This document shows, piece after piece, positions 17,559 to 26,757 of a stretch of 64,000 nt of DNA. Both the position numbers and the translations under genes were made by a program. The stretch's first letter is position 1, and every line of letters begins with the position of its first letter. This stretch comes from Streptomyces sp. NBC_00663 (lineage in GTDB: Bacteria > Actinomycetota > Actinomycetes > Streptomycetales > Streptomycetaceae): the NCBI RefSeq assembly GCF_036226885.1, contig NZ_CP109027.1:6696001-6760000 (forward strand), in the 5' to 3' direction. A model generated the notes under the pieces. The model saw only the letters and a list, made by a program, of their open reading frames with translations. It made no database searches and was not told the DNA's origin.

Positions 17559-18776
17559 CTACGCGCGTCCGTCCGTCGTCGTGCCGGACAAACCGGCCCG
17601 GCACGCCTTGTCATCGTCGGAGCAGTGGACCGAGCGGTATGCGCCGACGCCGATGTCGGCGAAGTTCAGCAGACTCTCGGTACCCGGCTCGAAATAGCCG
17701 CTGTGCCCCTTCGCGTCCGCCGCCGACAGCACCCGGGCCCCGAACGCGGAGGACACCGGGTCGGCACCGTGGCCGAGGCCGCCGAGTTCCAGGTACGGCA
17801 CGTCCTGGATCCAGTCGTCCGCGTCCCGCATCGCCCACACCTGCGCCGAGGTGTGCAGATGGGAGGCCTTCTCGACGCGCATCCCGGGACTGCCGGCCAC
17901 CGCTATGTCGGCGACCCGGCCGGGTAGCGCGCGTGCGGCGACCCCGCAGACCACCGAGCCGTAGCTGTGGCAGAACAGGGAGACGGGCGCGCCGCCGGGC
18001 AGCGCCCGTACCAGCGCGTTCAGCCGGACGGCACCCTCCGCCGCGCGGACTCCGGTCGCCGAGTCGAGGCCGAGTCCGCCGGGCGCGGTGTAGTCGGCCC
18101 AGGCGATCACGGCCGTACGCGTCGAGGGGCTCGCCGCCTTCTCGGCCGCGTACAGGGACTTGGCCATGCCGACCGGGGCCGAGTACTTGCGGTAGGTCCG
18201 CTGGAAGGTGAGCAGGTCGGTGTCGACGCCGGGGACGACGACCGAGATCCGCTCCGCCTTGGTCAGACTGCCGAAGACCTCGGCGACCCGGCCCGAACCC
18301 TCCGGGTCGAAGGCGAGGATGTGCCGCTTGTCGCTCATCAGCGCCTCGTAGCGGTGCATACGACGGCCCGCTTCCTGCTGCCCGTTGGGCGACAGGCGCG
18401 GGTCGTGCATGCGTTTCAGCTCGGTCTTGCGGGCCTTGCCCAGCGCGATCCGGTTGGCGCGGTAGCGCAGCTCGACGGGGGCGCCGTTCATGTTGCCGAC
18501 CGCGAGCGGGTAGCGGTGGGCGAGCCTGGCGCGCTGCGGAGCGGTGAGCGTGGCGAAGAACGCGGCGAGCCGGGCGGGGGAGGCGTCCGGGTCGGGGAGG
18601 TCGTGTCCCGCTATGCGGCCGTGCTCCCAGGCGCTGAGCGAGGCCTGGAGCGGGGTGGTGGCCGGGTGGGCCTTGAGCGCGGTCCATCCGGTGGTCGCCA
18701 GCATGACGAACACCACGGCCAGCGCGAGCAGTGCGCGCCAGGCGTTGAGTTGGGGAGAGGTGTCGAAGGAAGTCAC
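17559..18776 (-). CDS. Alpha/beta hydrolase, DUF1023 family
   Basis: 405 residues from a GTG at 18776. One N-terminal membrane segment (about 13-31) would anchor or export it. The second half is the DUF1023 alpha/beta hydrolase: nucleophile elbow FCHSYGS with S271, acidic residue in DADDW (320-321) and histidine in KGHSGYF (H358). This actinobacterial family is otherwise uncharacterised; esterase activity is inferred. Confidence 0.85.
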   Translation of the reverse strand: MTSFDTSPQLNAWRALLALAVVFVMLATTGWTALKAHPATTPLQASLSAWEHGRIAGHDLPDPDASPARLAAFFATLTAPQRARLAHRYPLAVGNMNGAPVELRYRANRIALGKARKTELKRMHDPRLSPNGQQEAGRRMHRYEALMSDKRHILAFDPEGSGRVAEVFGSLTKAERISVVVPGVDTDLLTFQRTYRKYSAPVGMAKSLYAAEKAASPSTRTAVIAWADYTAPGGLGLDSATGVRAAEGAVRLNALVRALPGGAPVSLFCHSYGSVVCGVAARALPGRVADIAVAGSPGMRVEKASHLHTSAQVWAMRDADDWIQDVPYLELGGLGHGADPVSSAFGARVLSAADAKGHSGYFEPGTESLLNFADIGVGAYRSVHCSDDDKACRAGLSGTTTDGRA

Positions 18777-18858
18777 TGAAAGGACACACTAGGAGAACGA
18801 GAGGGTCTCGCGTTAACCGAGTGACGGGGATCACGTTTCGGTGGCAGTGATGATGCCC

Positions 18859-19485
18859 TCACTGTGTTCGCCAGTCGCCCGTGAGTGCCGGGCCCACCTG
18901 TTCGAGATACGACACCGTCAGGGCCCGCATCGCGTCCAGGCCGAGGTCGGCGCCCGTGCTCCACCGGCGCTCCGTCACCCGCATCACCCCGCTGAAGACG
19001 GCCACCACGAGCCGTGGCCTGAGGTCCGCGTCCACATCGAGCCCCTCGCGCTCGGCGATCACCCGCGCGAGCGTCTCCTCGATCTCCATGGAGCGCCGCA
19101 GATGGGCCGCGAGCAGCACCGGCGTCGACTCGATGACCTGGTACATCCGCAGGTACAGCTCGACCGGTACGACGGACTCGATGGTGTCGTTGAGCGAGTC
19201 CCAGCCCGCCACGACGGCCTGTCGCAGGGCCTCCATCGGCGCCTCGTGCGGCGGCCGGTCGCGCACCACCTCGACGAAGTGGGCCACCGCCAGCTCCACC
19301 ACGGCGAGGGCGGCCTCCTCCTTGTTGGCGAAGTAGCGGAAGAAGGTGCGCTGGGAGACGTCGACGGCGCCGACGACGTCGTCCACGGTCGTCTGCTCGT
19401 ACCCGCGCGTGGTGAAGAGTTCGAGGGCGGCCCGCAGCAAGGCCTCGCGGGTGCGCTGCTTCTTGCGTTCGCGCAGGTTTTCCAT
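18859..19485 (-). CDS. TetR-family repressor
   Basis: 208 residues. The HTH is at about 10-55: TREALLRAALELFTTRGYEQ, then TTVDDVVGAVDVSQRTFFRYF with the typical FFRYFANKEE end. The ligand domain resembles the SCO-type TetR_C regulators of exporters. Divergent from a DHA2 exporter with overlapping promoters, so it almost certainly represses that gene and itself; the inducing drug is unknown. Confidence 0.92.
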   Translation of the reverse strand: MENLRERKKQRTREALLRAALELFTTRGYEQTTVDDVVGAVDVSQRTFFRYFANKEEAALAVVELAVAHFVEVVRDRPPHEAPMEALRQAVVAGWDSLNDTIESVVPVELYLRMYQVIESTPVLLAAHLRRSMEIEETLARVIAEREGLDVDADLRPRLVVAVFSGVMRVTERRWSTGADLGLDAMRALTVSYLEQVGPALTGDWRTQ

Positions 19486-19492
19486 GTTGTGT

Positions 19493-19545
19493 CAGTTACC
19501 GACTTGTGAATTGCTTTGTCAATTGTCAGTGGCTGTCACTAGCCT
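19493..19545. promoter_or_regulatory. Overlapping divergent promoters of the TetR/exporter pair
   Basis: Leftward: TTGACA (19522-19517), 18 bases, TAACTG (19498-19493), seven bases, ATG 19485. Rightward: TTGTCA (19516-19521), 18 bases, TAGCCT (19540-19545), six bases, ATG 19552. The two -35 boxes overlap. Four TGACA motifs occur on the bottom strand within this stretch and are the likely repressor contacts. Both messages look leaderless or nearly so. Confidence 0.7.
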
Positions 19546-19551
19546 CGGAGC

Positions 19552-21168
19552 ATGACTAGTCAGACCACGCTCGACAAGACGGGGCCGGGGGATGACGCGA
19601 CATCCGCCCCGTCCGCGTCACGGGCCTCGGGGCTCCGCGGCCACCCCTGGTTCACGCTCATAACCGTGGCGGTCGGCGTCATGATGGTCGCCCTCGACGG
19701 CACCATCGTCGCCATCGCCAACCCGGCCATCCAGAAGGACCTCGGCGCCACCTTCGCGCAGGTCCAGTGGATCACCAACGGGTACTTCCTGGCCCTCGCG
19801 GTCTCCCTGATCACCGCGGGCAAGCTCGGTGACCGCTTCGGCCACCGGCAGACCTTCCTGATCGGGGTCGTCGGCTTCGCCGCCGCGTCCGGCGCGATCG
19901 GGCTCTCCAGCAGCATCGCCGCGGTCGTCACCTTCCGCGTCTTCCAGGGCCTGTTCGGCGCACTGCTGATGCCGGCCGCGCTCGGTCTGCTGCGCGCCAC
20001 CTTCCCGGCCGAGAAGCTCAACATGGCCATCGGTATCTGGGGCATGGTCATCGGCGCCTCCACCGCGGGCGGCCCGATCCTCGGCGGTGTGCTCGTCGAG
20101 CACGTCAACTGGCAGTCGGTGTTCTTCATCAACGTCCCGGTCGGCATCCTCGCCCTCGTGCTCGGCGTGCTGATCCTGCTCGACCACCGGGCCGAGAACG
20201 CCCCGCGCTCCTTCGACCTGCTCGGCATCGGCCTGCTGTCGGGCGCCATGTTCTGCCTGGTCTGGGCCCTCATCAAGGCCCCGGAGTGGGGCTGGGGCGA
20301 CGCCAAGACGTGGGCGTTCATCGCCGCGTCGGTGCTGGGCTTCGTGCTCTTCGCCTTCTGGGAGACGAAGGTCGGCGAGCCGCTGATCCCGCTGGGCCTC
20401 TTTCGGTCCGTGGCGCTGTCCGCGGGTGTGGTGCTGATGGTCCTGATGGCCATCGCCTTCATGGGCGGCCTGTTCTTCGTGACGTTCTACCTCCAGAACG
20501 TCCACGGCATGAGCCCGATCGACGCGGGCCTGCACCTCCTCCCGCTCACCGGCATGATGATCGTCGGCTCCCCGCTCGCGGGCGTGCTGATCACCAAGCT
20601 CGGCCCGCGCGTCCCGCTGGCCGGCGGCATGGCGGCCACCGCGATCGCGATGTACGGCATGTCGACCCTGGAGACCGACACCGGCAGCGCCGTGATGTCC
20701 CTCTGGTTCGGCCTGCTCGGCCTCGGCCTCGCCCCGGTCATGGTCGGCGCGACGGAGGTCATCGTCGGCAACGCGCCCATGGAGCTGTCCGGTGTGGCCG
20801 GTGGTCTCCAGCAGGCGGCGATGCAGATCGGCGGCAGCCTCGGCACCGCCGTGCTCGGTGCGGTGATGGCGTCCAAGGTCGACAGCGACCTGGCCGGCAA
20901 CTGGAAGGCCGCGGGGCTGCCCGACCTCACCCCGGCCCAGCAGGCCCAGGCCTCCGAGGCCGTCCAGGTCGGCGTGCCGCCGATCGCCAAGGGCACGCCG
21001 GAGGCGATCGCCGCGAAGATCACCGACGTCGCGCACGACACCTTCATCTCCGGCATGAGCCTGGCGTCGCTGGTCGCCGCCGGGGTGGCCGCCGCCGCGA
21101 TCTTCGTCGCGCTGCTCACCAAGCGGGGCGCGAACGCGGAGGCGGGCGCGGGAGTGGGCCACATCTGA
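19552..21168 (+). CDS. DHA2 (14-TMS) drug:proton MFS exporter
   Basis: 538 residues with about 14 hydrophobic segments. Motif A is GKLGDRFGHRQTF, motif C is the GGPILGGVLVEHVNWQSVFF region, and motif D1 is ALDGTIVAIANPAIQ, all typical of EmrB/QacA exporters. It ends with a short charged tail. It pumps out hydrophobic or cationic compounds using the proton gradient; substrate unknown. Regulated by the divergent TetR. Confidence 0.93.
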   Translation: MTSQTTLDKTGPGDDATSAPSASRASGLRGHPWFTLITVAVGVMMVALDGTIVAIANPAIQKDLGATFAQVQWITNGYFLALAVSLITAGKLGDRFGHRQTFLIGVVGFAAASGAIGLSSSIAAVVTFRVFQGLFGALLMPAALGLLRATFPAEKLNMAIGIWGMVIGASTAGGPILGGVLVEHVNWQSVFFINVPVGILALVLGVLILLDHRAENAPRSFDLLGIGLLSGAMFCLVWALIKAPEWGWGDAKTWAFIAASVLGFVLFAFWETKVGEPLIPLGLFRSVALSAGVVLMVLMAIAFMGGLFFVTFYLQNVHGMSPIDAGLHLLPLTGMMIVGSPLAGVLITKLGPRVPLAGGMAATAIAMYGMSTLETDTGSAVMSLWFGLLGLGLAPVMVGATEVIVGNAPMELSGVAGGLQQAAMQIGGSLGTAVLGAVMASKVDSDLAGNWKAAGLPDLTPAQQAQASEAVQVGVPPIAKGTPEAIAAKITDVAHDTFISGMSLASLVAAGVAAAAIFVALLTKRGANAEAGAGVGHI

Positions 21169-21336
21169 GGCACCGGCACCCGCCATCACCTCATCTGACC
21201 GGAATCCAGGGCAACTTCCCTCATCAGAGTGAAGAGGCTAAAGATTCCTCGCCCCCGGCACGCACCGCGCGTCACAGTAGGTGAAGCCCTCCGGTACGGC
21301 ATGTTCCTCAGGCAAGTGCGGGACGGGTGACCGGCG

Positions 21337-21373
21337 TTGCGGCGCGCTGCCGGAGGGGGGCGGCGCGCCGCAA
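21337..21373 (+). terminator. Strong hairpin after the exporter gene
   Basis: TTGCGGCGCGC (21337-21347) pairs perfectly with GCGCGCCGCAA (21363-21373) around a 15-base loop. It lies 169 bases past the exporter stop and 78 bases before the next start, so it may end the exporter transcript or act in the leader of the DUF4190 gene. The rest of the 282-base gap shows no convincing gene. Confidence 0.55.
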
Positions 21374-21450
21374 GTCCGGAGGATTGGAATCTCCCGCGTG
21401 GGTACTCGCCTCCTCGAACCCAACTTGCCTAGGGGTTCTGGGAGTTGTTG

Positions 21451-21759
21451 ATGATGGCGGGCTTCGGACAAGGAACGCGCAGGCACCCCCGCTCACGTGG
21501 CCGGACGTGGTCACGGACCGGGCCGGACCGCGCGACGCTCGGAATCATCGGAGTCATCTGCGCGGTCGCGGGATTCTTCGTGCTGGGGATCATCCTCGGC
21601 CCGGTCGCGATCGTCTGCGGATGGCTCGCCATGGGCCGCACCTGGTCGCGCTCGCGTCCGGTCACGGCCCTGGTCGCCTTCGTACTGGGCGCCATAGACA
21701 CGCTCCTGGCAGTCGTCTGGCTGGCGGGAGCGGCATCCCCGGGGAACGGCATGTTCTAG
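21451..21759 (+). CDS. Small membrane protein, DUF4190-like
   Basis: 102 residues from the ATG at 21451 (or 21454), with GGGAG six bases upstream. A basic N-terminus (RRHPRSRGRTWSR) is followed by two hydrophobic segments at about 30-58 and 70-92, the first reading LGIIGVICAVAGFFVLGIIL. This two-helix pattern with GPVAIVCGWLAMG is typical of DUF4190 proteins of actinobacteria, function unknown. Confidence 0.7.
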   Translation: MMAGFGQGTRRHPRSRGRTWSRTGPDRATLGIIGVICAVAGFFVLGIILGPVAIVCGWLAMGRTWSRSRPVTALVAFVLGAIDTLLAVVWLAGAASPGNGMF

Positions 21760-21809
21760 CCGGGGGGGAGTGAGGGAGGGCCCCTGGCGTGGTGAGCCGG
21801 GGGCCCGCC

Positions 21810-22547
21810 TCAATGTCTGACCGACTGCCGCTGCAACTCCGCCACCTGTGCCCGCAGCGCCCGTACCTCTTCCGTCAGCGCCACGATCGCCTCCGTCTGG
21901 CGGCGTTCCTCCACGTCGTCCTTCTCGAAACGGGCGATGAACCACGCGGCGATGTTCGCGGTGACGACACCGAGCAGGGCGATGCCGGACAGCATCAATC
22001 CGACCGCGATCACGCGGCCGAGGCCGGTGGTCGGGGCGTGGTCGCCGTACCCCACGGTCGTCATCGTCGTGAACGACCACCACACCGCGTCACCCAGCGT
22101 CCGGATGTTCCCGTTCGGCGAGTTCCGCTCCACCGAGAGCACCGCGAGGGACCCGAACATCAGCAGCCCCACCACCGCCCCCGCGACATACGTCGTCAGC
22201 CGGATCTGCGAGGCCATCCGCGCCCTGCGCTGCACCAGCAGCAGCGTGGCGACGAGCCGCAGCAACCGCAGCGGCTGGAGGAGAGGCAGTACCACCGCCC
22301 CCAGGTCGAGCCAGTGTCGCCGTACGAACTCCCGCCGGTCCCGCGCGACCGACAGCCGTACGACGTAGTCGACGGCGAACGCCGCCCACACCACCCACTC
22401 GACGCCCGTGCACAGGGCCGCCACCTCATGGCCGGCCGAGTCGTCGACGATCGGCACGGCATAGGCGACGGCGAACAGGACCGCGAGCGCCATCAGAGGC
22501 CGCTGGGTCAGGTGCTCCCAACGGTCCTGCGCCGAATCTTCCTTCAT
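21810..22547 (-). CDS. Voltage-gated-like potassium channel subunit
   Basis: 245 residues with about six membrane segments. The selectivity filter is TTVGYGD (164-169 for TVGYGD) in the pore loop SFTTMTTVGYGDHAPTTG. An S4-like helix with arginines reads LRLLRLVATLLLVQRRAR, though fewer charges than true voltage sensors. The C-terminus is a coiled coil (EAIVALTEEVRALRAQVAEL) likely for tetramer assembly. Potassium selectivity follows from the GYGD filter. Confidence 0.92.
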   Translation of the reverse strand: MKEDSAQDRWEHLTQRPLMALAVLFAVAYAVPIVDDSAGHEVAALCTGVEWVVWAAFAVDYVVRLSVARDRREFVRRHWLDLGAVVLPLLQPLRLLRLVATLLLVQRRARMASQIRLTTYVAGAVVGLLMFGSLAVLSVERNSPNGNIRTLGDAVWWSFTTMTTVGYGDHAPTTGLGRVIAVGLMLSGIALLGVVTANIAAWFIARFEKDDVEERRQTEAIVALTEEVRALRAQVAELQRQSVRH

Positions 22548-22569
22548 GACCGCATCGTAAAGAAACAGT

Positions 22570-22603
22570 AAGGGCGGTGGAGCCGTGAGGCCCCACCGCC
22601 CTT
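22570..22603. terminator. Terminator hairpin after aceE
   Basis: AAGGGCGGTGG (22570-22580) pairs with CCACCGCCCTT (22593-22603), with a further GCC/GGC inside. It lies 15 bases past the aceE stop and just upstream of the channel gene start, so it acts on the leftward aceE transcript. Confidence 0.75.
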
Positions 22604-22618
22604 CAGCGCATCACCGTG

Positions 22619-25351
22619 CTAGGCGTCGCCGCCCGCCGCGCCCGGGTCCGCCGCCGCGACGTCGAGGAGCTGGTAGCGGTCGATCGCCTGCTTCAGCACC
22701 GACCGGTCGACCTTGCCCTCCCGCGCCAGCTCGGTCAGCACGCCCACCACGATCGACTGCGCGTCGATGTGGAAGAACCGCCGGGCCGCGCCCCGCGTGT
22801 CCGCGAAGCCGAACCCGTCCGCGCCCAGCGACTGGTACGTGCCCGGCACCCAGCGCGCGATCTGGTCCGGCACCGCCCGCATCCAGTCGGACACGGCCAC
22901 GAACGGCCCCTGCGCACCCGACAGCTTCTGCGTCACATACGGCACCCGCTGCTCCTCCTCGGGGTGCAGCAGGTTGTGCCGCTCGACGTCGACCGCCTCG
23001 CGCCGCAGCTCGTTCCAGGAGGTCGCCGACCAGACGTCCGCCTTGACGTTCCACTCCTCGGCGAGGATCTGCTGCGCCTCGACGGCCCACGGCACCGCGA
23101 CACCGGACGCGAGGATCTGTGCCGGGATGGAGCCCGAAGTGCCCTCGCTGAAGCGGTGGATGCCCTTGAGGATGCCCTCGACGTCCACGTTCTCCGGCTC
23201 GGCCGGGTGCTGGATCGGCTCGTTGTAGACGGTGAGGTAGTAGAAGACGTCCTCGGCGTCCGGCCCGTACATCCGGCGCAGACCGTCCTGCACGATGTGC
23301 GCGATCTCGAACCCGTACGCCGGGTCGTACGCGACACAGCCCGGATTGGTGGAAGCCAGAAGCTGCGAGTGGCCGTCCGCGTGCTGAAGACCCTCACCGG
23401 TCAGCGTCGTACGTCCCGCGGTCGCGCCCAGGACGAAACCGCGCGCCAACTGGTCCGACATCTGCCAGAACTGGTCGCCGGTGCGCTGGAAACCGAACAT
23501 CGAGTAGAAGACGTAGACCGGGATCAGCGGCTCGCCGTGCGTGGCGTACGCCGAACCCGCCGCGATCAGCGAGGCCGTGCAGCCCGCCTCCGAGATGCCG
23601 TCGTGCAGCATCTGCCCGGTCGGCGACTCCTTGTAGGCCAGGAGCAGATCACGGTCCACCGACTCGTACTGCTGGCCCAGCGGGTTGTAGATCTTCGCAC
23701 TCGGGAAGAACGAGTCCATGCCGAAGGTGCGGTACTCGTCCGGTGCGATCAGCACGAACCGCTTACCAAGCTCCTTGTCCCGCATGAGGTCCTTGAGCAG
23801 TCGTACAAACGCCATGGTGGTGGCGATGGACTGCTGTCCGGAACCCTTCTTCACGGTCGCGTACGTCTTGTCGTCCGGCAGCGCGAGCGGCTCGGCGCGC
23901 ACCACGCGCGTGGGGACGTAACCGCCGAGGCCCTTGCGACGGTCGTGCATGTACTGGATCTCTTCCGAGTTCCGGCCCGGGTGGTAGTAGGGCGGGGCGC
24001 CGGACTCCAGCTCCTGGTCGGTGATCGGGATGTGCAGCCGGTCGCGGAAGCCCTTGAGGTCGTCGACCGTCAGCTTCTTCATCTGGTGCGTCGCGTTGCG
24101 GCCCTCGAAGTTCGGGCCCAGCGTCCAGCCCTTGACCGTCTTGGCGAGGATCACCGTCGGCTGGCCCTTGTGCGCCTTGGCCGCAGAGAACGCCGCGAAG
24201 ATCTTCTTGTGGTCGTGACCGCCACGCCCCAGGTGCAGGATCTGGTCGTCGCTCATGTTCTCGACCATCGCCCGCAGCCGGTGGTCGTCACCGAAGAAGT
24301 GCTCGCGGATGTACGCGCCGGACTCGGTGGCGTACGTCTGGTACTGGCCGTCCGGCGTGGTGTTCATCCGGTTGACCAGCACCCCGTCACGGTCCTGGGC
24401 CAGCAGCGGGTCCCAGGAGCGGTCCCAGACCAGCTTGACGACGTTCCAGCCGGCGCCGCGGAAGACCGACTCCAGCTCCTGGATGACCTTGCCGTTGCCG
24501 CGCACCGGGCCGTCCAGGCGCTGAAGGTTGCAGTTGACGACGAAGGTCAGGTTGTCGAGGCCCTCACGGGCGGCGATGGTCAGCTGGCCGAGCGACTCCG
24601 GCTCGTCCATCTCGCCGTCGCCGAGGAACGCCCACACATGCGACTTCGAGGTGTCGGCGATCCCGCGCGCGTGCATGTAGCGGTTCATCCGCGCCTGATA
24701 GATCGCGCCGATCGGGCCGAGACCCATCGACACGGTCGGGAACTCCCAGAAGTCCGGCATCAGCCGCGGGTGCGGGTACGAGGACAGGCCGTACGGCGCC
24801 TTCGACTTCTCCTGCCGGAACCCGTCGAGGTTCTGCTCGCTGAGCCGGTCGAGGAGGAACGCGCGGGCGTAGATGCCCGGGGAGGCGTGGCCCTGGAAGA
24901 AGACCTGGTCACCGCCGTCGCCCTCGTCCTTGCCGCGGAAGAAGTGGTTGAAGCCCACGTCGTACAGCGAGGCCGAGGAGGCGAAGGTGGCGATGTGGCC
25001 GCCGACCCCGATGCCGGGGCGCTGGGCGCGGGAGACCATGACCGCGGCGTTCCAGCGGGTGGCGTTGAGGGCCTTCCGCTCGATCTCCTCGTTGCCCGGG
25101 AAGAACGGCTCGTCCTTGGTGGCGATCGTGTTGACATAGTCCGTGCTGCGCATCTCGGGCACGGCCACGCGCTTCTCGCGGGCACGCTCGATCAGCCGCA
25201 GCATCAGATAGCGGGCCCGCTCCCGGCCGCGCTCGTCCACGGCGGCGTCGAGGGAGTCGAGCCACTCCTGGGTTTCCTCGGGATCGAAGTCAGGAACCTG
25301 ACTCGGAAGGCCGCCAATGATGATCGGGTTGCGATCGGATCCGGAAGCCAC
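22619..25351 (-). CDS. aceE: Pyruvate dehydrogenase E1, homodimeric type
   Basis: 910 residues from a GTG at 25351 with AAGGAA upstream. Thiamine-diphosphate-dependent decarboxylation of pyruvate, feeding acetyl groups to the E2 lipoyl domain. The E1 signature FFQGHASPGIYARAFLLDRL (with H155) and the ThDP motif GDGEMDE (244-250) running to NLQRLD (275-280) are present. This single-chain form is the one used for the main PDH complex in actinobacteria. It stands alone here; E2 and E3 genes are not in the window. It lies near the fab cluster, to which it supplies acetyl-CoA. Confidence 0.96.
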   Translation of the reverse strand: MASGSDRNPIIIGGLPSQVPDFDPEETQEWLDSLDAAVDERGRERARYLMLRLIERAREKRVAVPEMRSTDYVNTIATKDEPFFPGNEEIERKALNATRWNAAVMVSRAQRPGIGVGGHIATFASSASLYDVGFNHFFRGKDEGDGGDQVFFQGHASPGIYARAFLLDRLSEQNLDGFRQEKSKAPYGLSSYPHPRLMPDFWEFPTVSMGLGPIGAIYQARMNRYMHARGIADTSKSHVWAFLGDGEMDEPESLGQLTIAAREGLDNLTFVVNCNLQRLDGPVRGNGKVIQELESVFRGAGWNVVKLVWDRSWDPLLAQDRDGVLVNRMNTTPDGQYQTYATESGAYIREHFFGDDHRLRAMVENMSDDQILHLGRGGHDHKKIFAAFSAAKAHKGQPTVILAKTVKGWTLGPNFEGRNATHQMKKLTVDDLKGFRDRLHIPITDQELESGAPPYYHPGRNSEEIQYMHDRRKGLGGYVPTRVVRAEPLALPDDKTYATVKKGSGQQSIATTMAFVRLLKDLMRDKELGKRFVLIAPDEYRTFGMDSFFPSAKIYNPLGQQYESVDRDLLLAYKESPTGQMLHDGISEAGCTASLIAAGSAYATHGEPLIPVYVFYSMFGFQRTGDQFWQMSDQLARGFVLGATAGRTTLTGEGLQHADGHSQLLASTNPGCVAYDPAYGFEIAHIVQDGLRRMYGPDAEDVFYYLTVYNEPIQHPAEPENVDVEGILKGIHRFSEGTSGSIPAQILASGVAVPWAVEAQQILAEEWNVKADVWSATSWNELRREAVDVERHNLLHPEEEQRVPYVTQKLSGAQGPFVAVSDWMRAVPDQIARWVPGTYQSLGADGFGFADTRGAARRFFHIDAQSIVVGVLTELAREGKVDRSVLKQAIDRYQLLDVAAADPGAAGGDA

Positions 25352-25705
25352 GCTGTTCCTTACCTGTCAGAGGGCCGTATTTCTGTATGTCTGCACCGCT
25401 CCCCATCGTGTACCTCGGGGCGTCAAACGTCATCTCTACCGAGAGGTAACGAAACTGCTGCGGCGCAATCTCGAGTTTCCTCCTGGTTCACAACCACACA
25501 AAGGGGGCAGAAAGGTGTGGTGTAGGTCACTTAAGGGCGGAATAGCGTGCCTGGAGTTGCGGTGACACGGCCAGGAACGTCACCGTTTCGGCGGTCTGAA
25601 CGGCCGGGTACTTGCGCGATCCGTCCCGCCCGTGTGGACTACGGCCAATGCTTCGCGCACGCGCGTGGCTGAGTCATTCCCGAAGACATGATCAGGAGGC
25701 AACCC
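25352..25705. other. 354-base intergenic region with divergent promoters
   Basis: This gap separates the divergent aceE and DUF3052 genes. It is less GC-rich than its surroundings and must hold both promoters, but I could not fix -10/-35 pairs with confidence. It contains a dyad CGGTGAC (25560-25566) / GTCACCG (25579-25585) with a 12-base spacer, and a GTGTGGTGTAGGTCACTTAA stretch nearby. No reading frame with coding bias was seen. Confidence 0.5.
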
Positions 25706-26143
25706 GTGAGCGCGACCGCGGACCACGCGGAGGAGCGGACGAACCCTGCCGCAAGGCTGGGGTTCCAGCCCGAGCAGGTGGTCCAGGAGATCGGCTACGA
25801 CGACGACGTCGACCAGGAGCTCCGCGAGGCCATTGAGGAAGTCATCGGCAGTGAGCTGATGGACGAGGAGTACGACGACGTCGCCGACGCCGTGGTGCTG
25901 TGGTTCCGCGATGACGACGGCGACCTCACCGACGTACTGGTGGACGCCACCACGTACATCGAGGAGGGCGGCTCGATCCTGCTGCTGACGCCGAAGACCG
26001 GCCGTGACGGCTACGTCGAGCCCAGCGACATCTCCGAAGCCGCGACGACGGCGGGGCTCTCGGCCTCCAAGAGCGTCAGCGTCGGCAAGGACTGGAGCGG
26101 CAGCCGTCTGGTGACGCCGAAGGGCGCCAAGTCGAAGCGGTGA
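25706..26143 (+). CDS. DUF3052 family acidic protein
   Basis: 145 residues from a GTG at 25706 with AGGAGG upstream. The sequence ARLGFQPEQVVQEIGYDDDV and the stretch DAVVLWFRDDDGDLTDVLVD are characteristic of DUF3052, widespread in actinobacteria. The N-terminal half is strongly acidic, the C-terminal end basic (KGAKSKR). No transmembrane segment. Function unknown. Confidence 0.85.
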   Translation: MSATADHAEERTNPAARLGFQPEQVVQEIGYDDDVDQELREAIEEVIGSELMDEEYDDVADAVVLWFRDDDGDLTDVLVDATTYIEEGGSILLLTPKTGRDGYVEPSDISEAATTAGLSASKSVSVGKDWSGSRLVTPKGAKSKR

Positions 26144-26170
26144 CCTCCATCCGCTAGTACCGGTAGTACC

Positions 26171-26206
26171 GGACGGGCTGAGCCGCGCGTCGTGCTCAGC
26201 CCGTCC
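26171..26206 (+). terminator. Terminator after DUF3052
   Basis: GGACGGGCTGAGC (26171-26183) pairs perfectly with GCTCAGCCCGTCC (26194-26206), a 13-base stem with a 10-base loop, 28 bases past the stop. A direct repeat of TAGTACCGG precedes it. Confidence 0.85.
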
Positions 26207-26277
26207 GTCAGTCTGTCGTGATCACTGCGTAGGGTGGGTGTCACCCGAACAGTCCCCTCCGAAAGGGATTCACGACG

Positions 26278-26736
26278 ATGGCCATCCAGGTCGGCGAAAA
26301 GGCCCCCGACTTCGAGCTCAAGGACAACCACGGCAAGACCGTGAAGCTGTCGGACTTCCGCGGCAGCAAGAACGTCGTCCTGCTCTTCTATCCCTTCGCC
26401 TTCACCGGGGTGTGCACCGGCGAGCTCTGCGAGCTGCGCGACAACCTGCCGCAGTTCTCCGACCGCGACACCCAGCTCCTCGCCGTCTCCAACGACTCCA
26501 TCCACACCCTGCGCGTCTTCGCCGAGCAGGAGGGCCTGGAGTACCCGCTGCTGAGCGACTTCTGGCCGCACGGCGAGGTCTCCCGCGCCTACGGCGTCTT
26601 CGCCGAGGACAAGGGCTGCGCGGTGCGCGGCACCTTCGTCATCGACAAGGAGGGCGTGGTCCGCTGGACCGTCGTCAACGCGCTGCCCGACGCCCGTGAC
26701 CTGAACGAGTATGTGAAGGCCCTCGACGCCATCTGA
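26278..26736 (+). CDS. ahpE: AhpE-type thiol peroxidase (peroxiredoxin)
   Basis: 152 residues. Reduces hydroperoxides. The peroxidatic cysteine is C46 in PFAFTGVCTGELCELRDN, with T43 and a downstream arginine (VRGTFVIDK) completing the active site, and C51 five residues on could be an in-helix resolving cysteine. The pattern PxxxTxxC is standard. Ribosome site GAAAGGGATT. Followed by a hairpin and then by the Ter genes, so part of a stress-response neighbourhood. Confidence 0.93.
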   Translation: MAIQVGEKAPDFELKDNHGKTVKLSDFRGSKNVVLLFYPFAFTGVCTGELCELRDNLPQFSDRDTQLLAVSNDSIHTLRVFAEQEGLEYPLLSDFWPHGEVSRAYGVFAEDKGCAVRGTFVIDKEGVVRWTVVNALPDARDLNEYVKALDAI

Positions 26737-26757
26737 GTCGGACACCCTGTGATTGTT

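Noticed and set aside
21238..21450. Possible short bottom-strand gene ending in HAVPEGFTYCDARCVPGARNL-like residues
   Set aside because: Weak third-position GC bias, no ribosome site before a plausible start and overlap with a strong hairpin. Left unannotated, although the cysteine-containing end is worth a homology search.
22619..25351. Large top-strand frame of about 970 codons opposite aceE
   Set aside because: It is the antisense shadow of aceE; the aceE frame carries E1 catalytic motifs.
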